Positions 10,528-23,080 of a stretch of DNA of 64,000 bases are shown here, in pieces; positions within the stretch are counted from its first letter, which is position 1; each line of letters opens with the position of its first letter. Below the pieces are notes generated by a model. The model did not search any database, was not told where the DNA came from, and saw only the letters and a list, made by a program, of their open reading frames with translations. Location of the stretch: positions 9,897,886 through 9,961,885 of the forward strand of contig NC_045144.1 of NCBI RefSeq assembly GCF_008831285.2, written 5' to 3'. Origin of the DNA: Nymphaea colorata (lineage: Eukaryota > Streptophyta > Magnoliopsida > Nymphaeales > Nymphaeaceae). The position numbers and the translations under genes were made by a program.

Positions 10528-12706
10528 ATTTGAAATTGACATACTAAAGATCTTTTTTGAGTCGCTGATGTTTTCATGCTATTGTTTCAAGTTCATTAGG
10601 CTCACCAACTATTTGATGTTTTTTCTGGGAGACACATTGCTGCTAATCCTAGTTTTTTTTTTCTTTGGCTTCTCTACTGGTACATGTGAGATTGTGGAGA
10701 AGCACTGTCTGGTTAGTACTCTATTAACAAGTGTAATCAATTCCTTTCTCTACATGTCAAGTGTTTGAAAATTTGTCTAAGAAGAAAATAGTTTGTATAG
10801 ATTGTTTTCTTACCAAAAAATTGACTCTCAACTCATCTCTCTGCTGATTTATTGCTGGGACAACATCATTGCCTAAAAATTAGAAGCATACAATCAGTTT
10901 TATTTCTGTTCACCAACTGTTTAGTGAAATTCCAGCTATAGAAAATAAAGAATTGTTTAATGTTTTGAGAGCTATTCAAGTTGTGCAAGTGTAATCTCTC
11001 ACTCCAAATTGTTCTCAACTTAATTAAACAACATTGATGGAAGATTTGACAACAATTTTGATGGAAGAATCCAAGATTTCAATAGAAGAAGAAAGCCTTA
11101 AATCAACGAAGTTAGAAAATGAGATTGAGAAAGAATTAGATGGAGTAGAAAGATAAAATTCAATGAATGAATATCATAAAAAGTTGGACAGTTGGGAAGC
11201 CAATAATTTGAGAATTATTGGATTTATAGTACTACTAAGTTGCAGATTGCCAAAATCTCATATACTATGAGACAAGTATGAGAATATCTTAAGGGTTGTT
11301 TACTCAAAAAGGCATGGCCAGAAAATATCTATTGATTTGGAAAGCGCAAAGCATCAAACAGTGAGATAAGAGTGCAAGGAATAAGTATATGAAGATATCT
11401 AGTGTTTGGAATGAATTAGATCAACTCGACCCAAAACTATGGATGAATAACAAATGTCATAAGATATGAGGAGATGAAGTTGATGAATTTTAGACATTTT
11501 TCAATTTATGAAAGATTAAGACCCGAATCTAAACGAATTAGGTCGACATTATTGTCTATAGTTTCTACTCTACTCGTCCATGAATTTCTTGCAAAGCAAT
11601 GGAGAGAAGGAAATAGAATTAATTTATATAAAATAGAAAATGGTGTGTTTGGATGCAAACAAGAAAAAAATAAAGCAAAAGCTGCCTTAATACTTGAAAA
11701 TAATATTAGAACCTCTAGAACCCCTCATTTTAAGAATCAAAATAAGAGAGTATAAACTTACTTGTCATATTTGTTACAAACTTGGTCACATAAGACCTAA
11801 ATCTCTCATGCTTAATTGGAATAGCAATGACCAAAATTATGGAGGAGACATTTATCAAGGAAAATATAAATTCAAAATGAGCAAAACAATGTAAGCCAAC
11901 GTGATCAAGCAGACAAGAAAGTTGCAAACATTCAAAATGAAGGGTGTGTTCTAGATTTGATCATCACAACATTGAATAAAATATTGATTGCTCTTCAACC
12001 TATAATTAAGGAGTCTAACTTATGAACATCATTTGGATCTGTTTTTATGCTATTAACTAACAACATTGGCATCTACCTTTACTACTTCTGATATGGTTTA
12101 TTGGTTCATAGATTCTAGTGCTTGATTTCATATGACACGTAATGTATTCCTTTTTACTAAGTTTGAACAAACAAAAAAGATGTCAAATTTGATGGAACAT
12201 CTTTGAAAGTTGAAGATTTTGAAAATTTTGAAAAAGAATATGGTGAAAAACAAAATTTATATGCCTAGAATTAACTACATTACAAAATTTAATCTTAATT
12301 TACTTTCCTATTACAATTTTTGGACCTTGAATTTGACATAGTTTTCCCAACAAGTAAATATTGAGTGCAAGATCACCAAACTGTAATAAAGAAATGTTTT
12401 AGAAAAATATATTTTACTATATGAATAATTTATATATCTCCAAAAAAGGTTTTCGCAATTTTGTAAAAAATGTTGACATCAAAATTTGGCAAAAAAGGCT
12501 ATGACATCCCAATATTAGAAAATTATCCTTGATGGCCCCTACCAAAAGGTTTTAAATTGAGGATTCAAGTTTAATGGCTATATACATGATAAGTTGAAAA
12601 TCTTTTTTTTTTTGAAAAAGTCATTTCATTACCGCTTTACCCTTTCAGTTGGTTCATTCAGATGTATGAAGACCATCCCCTATTATATAAAAGGGTAAAT
12701 TGTTTT

Positions 12707-12711
12707 ATTAT
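12707..12711. repeat. Gypsy target-site duplication, left (ATTAT)
   Basis: ATTAT directly precedes the TG of the 5' LTR and matches 29219-29223. Confidence 0.8.
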
Positions 12712-13939
12712 TGTAATCACCCCAAATTTTTTCAAAAGACTATGTTATTTTACCCAAGCACAAAACCAAAATTTAGACGCAAGATTTAAATTCAAAATCC
12801 AACTCTTAGATCCAAAACTCATGTTTAGATCCAAATCCAGTATTTAAAACTCAAAATCCAAAATCGAGTTCAAAACAACAACTTTTGGTGCTAAAAGCAT
12901 CGTGCACGCATGCATAGACCTTCCTATTGTTTTATGCTTCATCTTCACACCAAAAATAGGTTTTTGAAACTTAACCCACTCACTAGAACATATCGGTAGC
13001 CAATTGAACCGAATCCAGATTCAAAATGAGCTCGGAGCAGCTTCCCATTTTTGACAAAAACTTTTTACACATTTTAAATAAAAAATATTTTATATAAACA
13101 ACATTCTTTAGTTCATTTTATTAGATTGTATTAGATTTTATTATTTTTTTTAAATGAACGAGTATCGCACGATGCGCAGTCGCGTGACCGCGTGTCATGC
13201 GATAGCAGCAGCGCATGATGCGCTACCGCATGCTGTGCCCCATAGTGCCTAGCGCGCAACATCGCCGAGAACCCCTCCCCTCCCCCACCCCCCTCTTCCT
13301 CCATTTTTGTGAAAAAGACTGCCCCTTGGAGGGTGATTTTGACACTTTTGGGTGGGGAATAGCCCTGCCCACACCCCAACGGGGTATTTACAGGCTAATG
13401 GCCAATCCCACTTAGTCAAAACCTATTTTTTAGAAAAAAAATTGAAAATAATTCAAAATTATTTGAAATTTGCATGAAAATGTTGTAAAATTCAAAAACA
13501 TTCAAATTTTGAGTTTTTACTCCAAAACTCTCAATAAATATCACGTGACGATCGCGGTAACCAGATCGCTTTGAACAATTATGTTATGCGATCGCTGCAC
13601 ACGACAGCACATTGTGCGCTGCTGTGTACTGTGCGCCATGGCGCCTAGCGTTGTTGCGCCTCTGTTGCCCCAGGTGTGCAACAACACCGAGAACCCCCCC
13701 ACTCCTCTATTTTTGTGAAAAAAAACCACCCCTTGGAGGGCAGTTTTCGCATTTTTGGGTGAGCAATAGCCCTGCCCACACCCCAAAAAAGTATTTGCAG
13801 GGCTAATAGCCAATCACACTTAGTCAAAACCTATTTTTTAGAAAAAATATGAAAAAAATACAAAATTATTTGAAATTTGCATGAAAATGCTGTGAAGTTC
13901 AAAAAAATTTAAAGTTTGAGTTTTGGCTCCAAAACTCTC

Positions 13940-13947
13940 TATAAATA
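13940..13947 (+). promoter_or_regulatory. TATA box in 5' LTR
   Basis: TATAAATA in the context CTCTATAAATACCCC; the same position in the 3' LTR is TATAAATA at 26379-26386. Probable retrotransposon promoter. Confidence 0.55.
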
Positions 13948-14252
13948 CCCCACAATCTTCTCTCTTGGGTATGAGCTAGCCCTTGGAGAAACTCTAGTGC
14001 ATTCTCACTTGAAGACTTAGAGTTTTTCCCATAGCTCTTTTCCTCCATTCCCTCTTCACCTTCCTCTTTTCATTTCTCTCTTCTCCAAATTGGAGCAAGC
14101 TTCATCAAGCTACAACTCTCTTGGAGGCATTCTCTTCATCATCTTGAAGCTTCAATCAAGAGGATCTAGGATCATTCCTAGCTAAGGTATTTATTTTCCC
14201 TAAAATCTCTTTCATTAGAGGTGTGTAATCAACATCTCATTTCATTCCTTTC

Positions 14253-14757
14253 ATCATGCTCTATCTTTTGTTGAATATAGTTTTGTTGTTTTATCTCTTC
14301 TTGATCTCCTCATGACCACATAAGATAGCTCTAAAATATCCTTTTTGAAGTCAAGAAGTTATTATTGAGTGCCCTGTGAGCATGAGAAGATGAGATGATA
14401 TTTTATTTTATGATTGAATCATGCTCTTTCTTTTCTTGAATATAGTCTTGTTGTGGTTCCCTTGTTTTCTCTCATCTTCATCTTCCCATGGTCATGTGAG
14501 ATAACTCACAAACATCTATTTTAGAGTCAATGAGCTATGTTCGAGTGCATGGGAAGATGAAATGATATTTCATTTTATTATTAAATCGTACTCTTTTTTC
14601 TTGAATATAGTCTTGTTATTGTTACCTCATGCTCTCTCCTCTTCATCTTCTCATGGCCATATGAGATAACTCTCAAACCTCTATTTTAGAGTCAATGAGC
14701 TATGCTTGAGTACACTAGGAGCATGAGAAAAAAAATGATATTTTATTTAATGATTGA
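14253..14757 (+). repeat. Three-copy ~170-bp tandem array within 5' LTR
   Basis: Units begin ATCATGCTCT/ATCGTACTCT at 14253, 14418 and 14585 (spacing 165-173 bp). Each contains TTGAATATAGT, a CATGGCCAT/CATGACCAC-type block and GAGTCAATGAGCTAT-like segments. The same array is in the 3' LTR. Confidence 0.75.
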
Positions 14758-16387
14758 ATCATGCTTTCTCTTTTTTTGAATCTTACTTTGTTTTAAGATA
14801 TTATTTATGCAAAGTTGTTTGATTTTTCATTTGTATGTAAATGCACGGTGAGAATGAGACTGTGGTTTGAAAACTCTTGATTCTTATGTTAACTTTTGAG
14901 GTTGGGGCTTGTCCAACCCAAAGAAAACTCTCACAAATATGTACATGTTAATATGAATTTTCATGTCATTTTACGTTAGTTTTCTTTTAATCATCCGATT
15001 AAGAACCCTTATGAGCACCTTACTGTGTGGTTTGGTTTTCTTCCATACTCAATGGTAGAAGAAACATATTCCCTTGCTACAAATGAAATAACTATGCCTT
15101 ATATTCATATATAAAAAAATATTTTGAAATCATGCCTTCCAAAACATTTTCGAAAGAACCCTCTCTAATGTGGCTTTGGAGACTTAGTTTAGGCTCTTGC
15201 ATGAGTCCAAGCTCCCCTCCAGCCTACATCAAACTTGAAGTTAGTTATTTTAAGTCATTTCTATCATGTTTAATCTCATCAAGACAAACATGTATATATA
15301 TGTTATATACATATATGTGCACATGATAGATTCCATTCATCATTCTCTCTCTATGTTTCCATATTTTATTTTTACAAATTTCAATATATATATGAATGAA
15401 TGTCTTATTTTCTCTCTCTAGAAACTTTTATTTCTCTTTTCAAGTCAAATGCCTTCATTTACAAATTTCTTATATATATATATCTTCATTTCTTTTCCTC
15501 TAAAAACTTTTTTTCTATTCAAATCAATGTCATTTTTACAAACTTTCATATATGTGTATATGTGAAAGAATATATACATGTACGTGCATCTTTTTTTATC
15601 TCCCTTTCTTTCTCTATTTCTTTTAAAAGTTTTATTTTCCCTCTCTACTTAAATGAAGACCTCATTTCCAAAAATTTAGATACATATATACATGCATATA
15701 AAGAATACGTATCTCCTTCTCTTTCAAAAATCTTTCATCTAGTGATCTTTGAAGTCTCTCTCTGTCTCTGTTTCTGTCTCTCTCTCTCTTTTTCAAGAAC
15801 TTCTCTTTCTTTCCTATTTAAGTTAATACTTCATTTTCCACAGTTTTCACATACATACGAGCACACATATATACACATATTCATATATACATGTATGTAT
15901 GTATATATAAAATACATACAAATATATGTATTTCTTCATCTTTTAAAATCTCTCAGTTAGTGAACTTCAAAATCTCTTTCTCATTCTCCATATTTCTCTT
16001 TTGATTAAGTCTCTATTTTTCCATTATTTTGAACATATTTTTCTTTCAAGATCATATTCATTTACCGACTTCACCAAGAGCAAAACTCAAGTAATGACAT
16101 AATATTTGATTCATGCTTGATGGTCTACAACCTCAATCCATTTTCAAAAACTTTTCCTTCTTATATAAGATAGTTATAAAAACAAAAATCTTAGATGAAT
16201 GTTATGGTAAGAATGTTTCTAAATGAATGTTGTGGTAGGAAATGAATTATTTTCTTTCAATATAGGATCAATGCATTCTTGCATTCTACTCACTTAACAT
16301 CACTTATGATAACAAACACAACTCTAAAAAACTTAAGGAAGATGAGATGAAACTCTAATTAGGTGGTAACCAAATTAGAGCAAAATC

Positions 16388-16502
16388 TCAAACTAATTTA
16401 AAGTCTTAAGAGAACACTAAAGTGACTTTAAAAAAAGAGATCTCCTCAAACTAATTTAAAGTCTTAAGAGAACACTAAAGTGACTTTAAAAAAAAAGATC
16501 TC
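16388..16502 (+). repeat. 58-bp tandem duplication unique to 5' LTR
   Basis: Two copies begin TCAAACTAATTTAAAGTC at 16388 and 16446. The 3' LTR has one copy (near 28835-28893), so the duplication arose after insertion. Confidence 0.85.
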
Positions 16503-17371
16503 CAAAGTTTACCAAATATTTGTAAAGAATTTCTCAAATCAAAATATTTTACACTCTCAAAAGATTCTTAAAAACTTTCTCAAAATCTTGAAACATAAAA
16601 TCTCCAATACTTTATCAAACACTACGCCACATATAGAGTGAAAAGATGTTTAAGTCAAAGTGAAATGCATCAATAATAAACATAATCATTAGATTGATTA
16701 CCCTCAGTAAAGGCACCGAGAACGGTTGATCCTTGTACCGATGGGCAAGTCCCTTTCTCTCATATTTTCAAAACAAACATCATTTTTCTAGAGCACTCCA
16801 AAAACCAAAAACAAAAATAATTTTGGGATGCGAACATATAGCGACCATGATGGGACCCATCATCGTTTGGCTATGATTGTCATTGATGCTTTTTTATTTA
16901 CTTGAACATCTTATTTATTGCTGATGGTAAAACATGTCCCTTATTTTGGGCTTGACTCCATCGACATTCATTATATTGCTTGGTGATTGTGTTTGCTTTC
17001 TTGTAATAAGACTAATTGAGGAGGATCAATCATGTTCACTTTGACTTAGCATCAAATATAATCCTCCTCAATTTAAGAGTTGTTTGAAAACAATGTTTGG
17101 TCTTTTATTTATTTTAATCATCATCTTAGGCAACAATGCAATAGAGACAACTGATTTTGGATATTTTAAAACTCATCATACCTATTTCTCCCAGACATCA
17201 TGTTGTCGGGTTTGGTTTTAGGCAGTAGCACAAAACTAAGCCTTACAACTGGACCACACCTTGGGTGGGAAAGCATCCTCGTTAGTACCATGAGTGACAA
17301 TTTGCAGTATATCGACGAGTGATCAAGAATAAGTTGATGAACCCTACCTTTAGTTGCCTAAGGAAGAAGCT

Positions 17372-18807
17372 ATGCTAGTACTAAGCCATTTGGCTAAAGT
17401 ATATAAGCATAATTTGATATTAGATTTTCGTGAAACAAAATTTTCTCAATTAGGTCCTTATATCCATTTTGTCTAAAATTATTTCAAATGACATATGGAT
17501 GTGCATAAAACTATATGTGATGTTTTACAACCTCATTATGTACCTCTACTTCATATTGTCTTTGTCAAACTAGTCAATCTATTTCACTAATTTAATATCT
17601 ATCCTTCAGAGTCATTAATTAAGATGTATTCTTTCCAACATGGTGTCACCTTCCCTTATGATCACATCCTCTTTGGAGAAAGACCCGAATGGTCTACTTA
17701 CATATCGTTTGGGTCTAAACCTTTGGCTTTCGAATAGTATCGGTCTTGGCATCCCACCTTCTCACGGATGTTTCCTTCAAACTTTGAAGAAAGTAGGCTA
17801 GAGACAGTGGCAACCGGAGGAATGCAAACAGTAAATGGAAATTTGGTGCATGTAATTGCCGAGCGATGAAACCCAAGAACCTCATCTTTTTTATTTTCAT
17901 GGAGAGAAATGACAATGCTATTGGATGAATTTACCGAAATACTAGACCTCCCCATCTCAATTTGTGACCCAAATGAACCATTAGAGAAACAATTCCTCAT
18001 AAACCTGACTAAGGTTAATGTAAATGATCTTATAGCTCACTTTACGATGCAAAAAACTTGACTCTTAGTAAAAAACCATGAGAGCCAAAGCATCAACCTG
18101 AAAAATTTGTATGAAGAATTTGGAGCATATGTTGAACCTTCCACTTTACCTAAAAGACATAGGAAGAATTAAACATTGTATGATGCTCTCCACAGTGGGA
18201 GTGTCCCTTTTCACCGATGGAGTGACCTTCTAGATGTTCATATTGCCCAACTCTTTCAGATATGGGGGCATAGTGGGACTCAAAACTTGTTAGTAGCAAT
18301 GACAGCCTTGGCTTTTCTTTCTCAAAAACTCACCTAATTCACCATTGGAGATGCCGACTCAATGGAAGGATACACATATGTTTTACAATTGTACTTCCTC
18401 AAGCACGTGAGACCCCAAGCCAGTCTATTCAAAAACACTCATGGAGCATCGACAATCTTGGAGCAATGCCGTCACTTGATCAAAAAGTTGAATGAAGAAT
18501 AGATAATTTGGGACTATTATGATCGTCGTCAAAATCCACCTAGATACACTCACCATTACCATGGTTGTACTATACTCTTGAACCCTTACTTGATAGTTGA
18601 TTATTGTGCTGATAGATGCATGAGACATTCTCTCAGAGGCAGAAGATGGTTACTGTGCATACACCAATTGTAGCTATTCCTGAATTCGACCTCAGCTATT
18701 CTCAATGGGTAGAATTGTTCGCAGTAACTCGACAAGAGTGGAAGACACAAATATCATACACTTGGTTCGCAGGCCGAGTGGTAAAGAAAGAATCTGTTGA
18801 GTGGTGA
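17372..18807 (+). pseudogene. Extra ORF1 upstream of gag in Tat-type gypsy (DUF7745/plant-mobile-domain-like)
   Basis: One reading frame can be followed for about 1.27 kb (17372 to near 18640), interrupted only by point-mutation stops. Examples are E-R-stop-N-P-R, where TGG has become TGA. A frameshift near 18640 leads to a last in-frame part ending at the TGA 18805-18807 (PEFDLSYSQWVELFAVTRQE). About 480 codons in total. The central part, LVHVIAER-x-NPRTSSFLF followed by WREMTMLLDEFTEILDLPI, resembles the 'W-x-P-x-T-x-x-F ... T-x-x-E/D ... LLGLP' signature of plant mobile domain/DUF7745 proteins found in plant Tat-type elements. This family call is by eye. The role of such ORF1 proteins is unknown. 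Confidence 0.5.
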
Positions 18808-19025
18808 GATGTCAACCGACCACCATCCATCTTTCCTTAAAAGTTTATGTTGTCAATCTTGTACTCGATATGTCATCTTCAGCCTTTGTCATTTTTGTTA
18901 GTGTTTTCTTTGGATGTAACTTTTAAAAATTCTTAATGCAATATGAACCTTCATTTTGTCTTCATTTCCTTCCAATGACTCTTCATTTTCATGTCTCACA
19001 AGGAAAATACTTGAAAGCTAACAAG

Positions 19026-20219
19026 ATGGCAGAAACCAGATCGCAAGCTAAATATGCTCCCCAGAACGAAGCTTCATCTTCCAAGCTCAGGCCTAAAACA
19101 CTTGGCCTCCCAGCAATTGAGCCAAAAGGCTACCATATGTTTTGGTTGTTCATGGAGCGATTCATGAGGGAGCAAGAAGAACAAAAAGCCCATCTGATTA
19201 CTCTAGAACTAGAAAAAACAACAAATCTTCCCTTACAAATCGGAACAAAGATAATTTGAGTTCGGATTCAGTAACTAGTAAGGAGGAAAAACCTGAACTG
19301 TTTCCTCTCAAGAAGAAAAAGACAACAAAGAAAAGCAAGAAGACAAAAGAAATTATAGAGGAAAGCAGTTCACCTAGCCCTATCACCATTGGAAGTTGTC
19401 GGAAGAAAAACACAAAAGAAAGAGAAAACCTTCCAAAAAAAGTAAAAAGACAAAGAAGTACATCCCCAGTAGTAGCTCGAACAATGAGAGTTCTACATAA
19501 AAAGTAAAGGAGATCAAAGGCAAGAAGAAAAAGACAAAGCCGGAATTAGTAGAATCAAGTGATGATGAAAGTCTAACTAAGCGCAGGTTTTATGAAATGG
19601 AAAAAAAAATAAACAATCTTGAACTTAGGGGAAAAGGAAACGCTCATACTCATGTGAGGATTACTACTTTGGTATTGAAGGAAACGAAGACGTGAATGAC
19701 TTGTCCAATGAGTTCATCAGATATGATGGAACCACCTGCCCACACGTTCATCTTTCAACCTTCTTCAATGATTGCTACAAAATCTGAACAAATAACAGAC
19801 CTTTGTTTCGCTATTTTTCAAGAAGTTTTGAAGACATCGCCGCACAATGGTACAAAGAAAATGTCAACCCAGTCGAACTAAAAGAATTTGACAAATTGAT
19901 TAACATGTTTGTTGAAAGATTTGAGCAAAATGCTCCTATGGCTCCAACCCTCAGTACCATTTGCAGTCTCCATCAAAAACAAGGAAAAAAGGCTCGAGAA
20001 TTCATCCAAAAATAAAGAATTCAATGCAACAAGATAAATGAGTCCATTTCTGAAACACAAGCTTTGTCACTCATTAGGAAAAACCTTGTCCTAATCAAAA
20101 CTTTTACCGAGTTGATTGAACAAGCAAATTCAATAGAGAAAGGAATTGAGGAAGACGATTTTGATGACATCATCACAACTAAATACAAGGAAGATGAAAA
20201 GAAAGGAGAGAGGATATAG
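19026..20219 (+). pseudogene. gag of Tat-type gypsy (broken)
   Basis: Starts MAETRSQAKYAP, a typical Tat-lineage gag start. A Lys-rich linker follows (KKKKTTKKSKKTKE, 19311-19350), then the retrotransposon gag domain: YFSRSFEDIAAQWYKENV, FDKLINMFVERFEQN and TLSTICSLHQKQGKKAREF (19803-20015), continued in the same frame after a TAA to EEDDFDDIITTKYKEDEKKG. At least two frameshifts and several stops. A further gag-tail motif, CPDHDTEDCFVIKNIIQAFI, lies at 20427-20487 in the gag-PR linker. Confidence 0.72.
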
Positions 20220-20889
20220 TTGCTTGCACACTTTATAGTTAATGTTGGCATTCGAAAGGACAGTGACAGTAGTTATAAACATGACAAAAAAGCCAACCAC
20301 AAAAAGAACACATAGTTTCTCAAAAGCAAAGATGAAAAGAAAAATAAACACCCAGGTTGTGATTATGATCAGAGACTCTGAAAATGATGGGAGGAAATAA
20401 AGAAAAACTACATAAATTTCATTGTGCCCTGATCATGACACTGAGGATTGTTTTGTCATCAAAAACATTATCCAAGCTTTCATCAACAAAGATTTCAAGA
20501 TTGATGATGATAACATAGATATTAAAGAATCCATTTTCTGATAATGGGAAGGCAGCAGTAGCCACGATTACCATAGGCACTCCACTCCCATATTGTCCAT
20601 AGAAGCACATCCGACCTTGTGATGGAAGCAGTTTACACAAGGTCATGATGACAAATCATAAAAAGAGATCTCTGGATTTTATTGCTATGATGAATGGCAA
20701 GGCAGAAAGTTCATCCAAAAAATTTTCCATAATTCCAAAGACTTTTATCCTATGAGGTGGCGATGATGAATCATCAGATGACACTTCAGATGAAGATCCA
20801 TGCTACTTGGATGAGGTCCTCCTCTTGGAATAGCATATAATTGAGGGAGATTGGATTCGACCCACTAAGGACCAGTCAATTACTTTTTT

Positions 20890-21403
20890 GAAAAAAGAAC
20901 TTTCAAAATGAGGATATTACCATGTAGATGTTTTTTACATCATCATCTATGTCAATGGGATAACTGTGCCACATGTATTGATCGATAGAGGAAGTGGCTT
21001 AAATATTTGTCCTGATCTTACGACCAAAGCTTTGGGATTTCGTAAAGACAAATATTACTCCGATGATATCAAGATCTACGGATATGATGGCCAAAACATG
21101 AATAATAAAGGTACCTTCGACATGAACGTGATAATCAAAAACACCAATCATTGCATTATATTCTATGTTGTGGATGTACCACCATCATATAACTTACTTT
21201 TGGGACAACCTTGGATCCACCAAGTACGAGAAATTTCATCCACTCTTCATCAACGCCTCAAATGGAATTTTGGCCCAACAGTCATCGCCATACATGTTGA
21301 GGATCTGGTCGAAAGGTTGGTGCAACCAATGCTCCCTAGGCCAATTGATCTGGTGGATGTACCCAACATAAGAACAGTGAAAGACAGACCATTGGAAGAA
21401 TAG
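20890..21403 (+). pseudogene. Aspartic protease of Tat-type gypsy
   Basis: The retropepsin active-site motif reads VLIDRGSGLNICP (about 20975); the residue after the catalytic Asp is Arg where Tat-type proteases have Asn or Ser. The flap region follows, with IKIYGYDGQNMNNKGTF, and the conserved C-terminal motif YNLLLGQPWIHQ is at about 21188. Open from 20966 to 21403. The frame upstream of 20966 is interrupted. Confidence 0.75.
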
Positions 21404-21625
21404 ATGCAAAACATGGAGATAAGCGAATCATTTGGGAGCGCTTATACTATTTTAAGTAGTCATCTGAGTTATCAAAAACACCCCTTATATGTTCATTTCA
21501 CGAAAAACCCTAAGGGATTTCAGTTGCTTCTGAAAAGTGGCTATCGTCCATTCACTGGCCTCGGGAAGAACAAAGATGGCATCATGCAGCCGATTAGTAT
21601 CCCTTTTCAGATGAACACCAAATGA
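21404..21625 (+). pseudogene. PR-RT linker with G-patch-like motif
   Basis: A short frame directly after the protease. SGYRPFTGLGKNKDGIMQPI resembles the G-patch-like 'GLGK-x-x-x-G' segment known between PR and RT in plant Tat-type polyproteins. It ends in a TGA at 21623-21625. Whether it was translated as part of pol is inferred from context. Confidence 0.5.
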
Positions 21626-21867
21626 CTGAGATATCATGAAAAAATTTGAAGAAGATCATGTTGGCTGATAGTATTCACCTTTGTTTCAAATCCTTCAATG
21701 AATTTTGTAATCTTAAACTTCTTTTTGTCTGGTCTCATGAGAGGACCCCCTCTATGAACTAAGAATTTTTGATATGCAATGCAAGTCTTTTGTTATCAAT
21801 TTTAATTTTGTTCAATTTTCCCTTTGTCATTCTTTTTACAGGATGTCAGAATTCAACATATCTCAGT

Positions 21868-21948
21868 TTCTTTTTTTTTTTTTCCTTGGGGATTTCAGTT
21901 TCTTTTTTTTTTCCTTGGGGATCTCAGTTTCTTTTTTTTTTTCTTGGA
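21868..21948 (+). repeat. T-rich ~33-36-bp tandem repeat, three copies
   Basis: The unit is CAGTTTC, a run of T, CCTTGGGGAT, then T or C; it is repeated three times between the protease and RT coding parts. Copy number and spacing read directly. Confidence 0.8.
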
Positions 21949-22099
21949 ACTCCCCCTAGAGAGCATTTGTCAAACAAATATTTGGCAAAGTTGAACCAAC
22001 GACAATACTCAAACCAAAATTACCAGAATTCGCTCAGATTCAGAGACAAGAACATCCCTTGCCCTTAGTAAATGATCCGATTGAAGAGATTCATATTGG

Positions 22100-23080
22100 A
22101 ACCAGTGAGAATCCTAAGATCATTCAAATTGGTACCAACTTGTTAGTAGACGAGAAGAAAAAATTGATGGACTTTCTTACAAGCCACCAAGAAGTTTTTG
22201 CATAGACATATGAGGATATGCCAGGTTTAGACCCCCAATTGGTTGAGCATCGTTTGCCCTTAAGTTTTAGTTGCAAGCCAGTTAAACAAAAATTGCACAA
22301 GCTTTATCCTCGACTGCAAGGGCCTGTAAAAGAAGGATTAGAAGACCTATTAAGGGCAAAATTCATTCGGGCCATCGATTACATAGAATGGTTGACTAAT
22401 ATCGTGGTTGTTCCCAATAAAAATGGAAAAGTCAGATTATGCATCGACTTTCGAGACCTCAATAAAGTCACGCCAAAAGATGATTATCTACTTTCAAACA
22501 TTGATTTGTTGGTGGACAGTACTGCAGGCCATGCCATGTTCTCTCTCATGGATGGATATTTGAGATATAACCAAATCAAATTAGTAGTCAAAAGATCAAC
22601 CTAAGACAAGTTTTACTACACCGTGGGGTACTTTCTGTTACACGGTGAAGCCGTTTGGGTTGAATAAATGTTGGAGCAACTTATCAAAGAGCCATGACCG
22701 CTATCTTCTATGACCAGATGCACAAAATCATGGATGCATATATCGATGACATATTGATTAAGTCTAAGGCAAGAGAATACCACATTGAAACTCTCGCCCA
22801 GGTATTCGAGAGACTCTTAGAGTACAAGCTTCATTTGAATCCTCAAAAATGTGTATTTGGAGTTGAATCGTGTAAACTTTTGGGTTTCATGGTCAATAAA
22901 AAGGGGGTCGAGATAGATCTTACTAAAGCTAAAACAATCATCGATATGCCACCACTTACCAATATCAAAGAACTGCGAAGTTTGCAAGGGCGAATCCAGT
23001 CCATCAAATGATTCAGTTCCAACCTGGCCATGAGATGCGAATCATTCAACCAGCTACTGAGGAAATGTGTCAAGTTTGAA
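22100..23080 (+). pseudogene. Reverse transcriptase of Tat-type gypsy
   Basis: RT motifs in order: KFIRAIDYIEWLTNIVVVPN, KNGKVRLCIDFRDLNK, MFSLMDGYLRYNQIKL (first catalytic Asp), then the active site YIDDILIKSK at 22739-22768. LNPQKCVFGVESCKLLGF and the thumb segment TNIKELRSLQGRIQSI follow. The frame is 22218-22604, then broken by TAA at 22603 and a shift, with a second open part 22694-23011. Ty3/gypsy type because of the YxDD context and gene order. Confidence 0.85.

Larger units (their letters stand above)
10273..12706 (+). mobile_element. Ty1/copia relic, left part (5' LTR?-gag-PR-start of INT)
   Basis: Decayed gag (about 11040-11900) ends in a zinc knuckle with its last Cys mutated (CHICYKLGHIRPKS, 11774-11815). 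Next comes a protease motif WFIDSSA-stop-FHMTRN near 12102-12150, where a stop replaces the residue after Ala. A GAG-pre-integrase motif (KIWQKRL-x-HPNIRKLSL) lies near 12487 and LVHSDV near 12652. The frame is full of stops and shifts. The sequence breaks off at 12706 inside the integrase, where the Tat-type gypsy element inserted, and resumes at 29219. Clearly dead and old. Confidence 0.65.
12712..16836 (+). repeat. 5' LTR of the Tat-type gypsy element (4,125 bp)
   Basis: Matches 25795-29218 over most of its length, but is about 700 bp longer. The extra length is mainly a second, diverged copy of a GC-richer block (about 13140-13540 against 13545-13945) and a 58-bp tandem duplication (16388-16445/16446-16502) that is single in the 3' LTR. 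It also contains a three-unit ~170-bp tandem array (14253-14757) and T-rich and TATA-rich tracts (15300-16000). Confidence 0.88.

Noticed and set aside
15400-15960. 186-codon open frame on the plus strand
   Set aside because: T-rich, Phe/Leu/Ser-biased low-complexity frame inside the gypsy 5' LTR; the matching part of the 3' LTR is interrupted.
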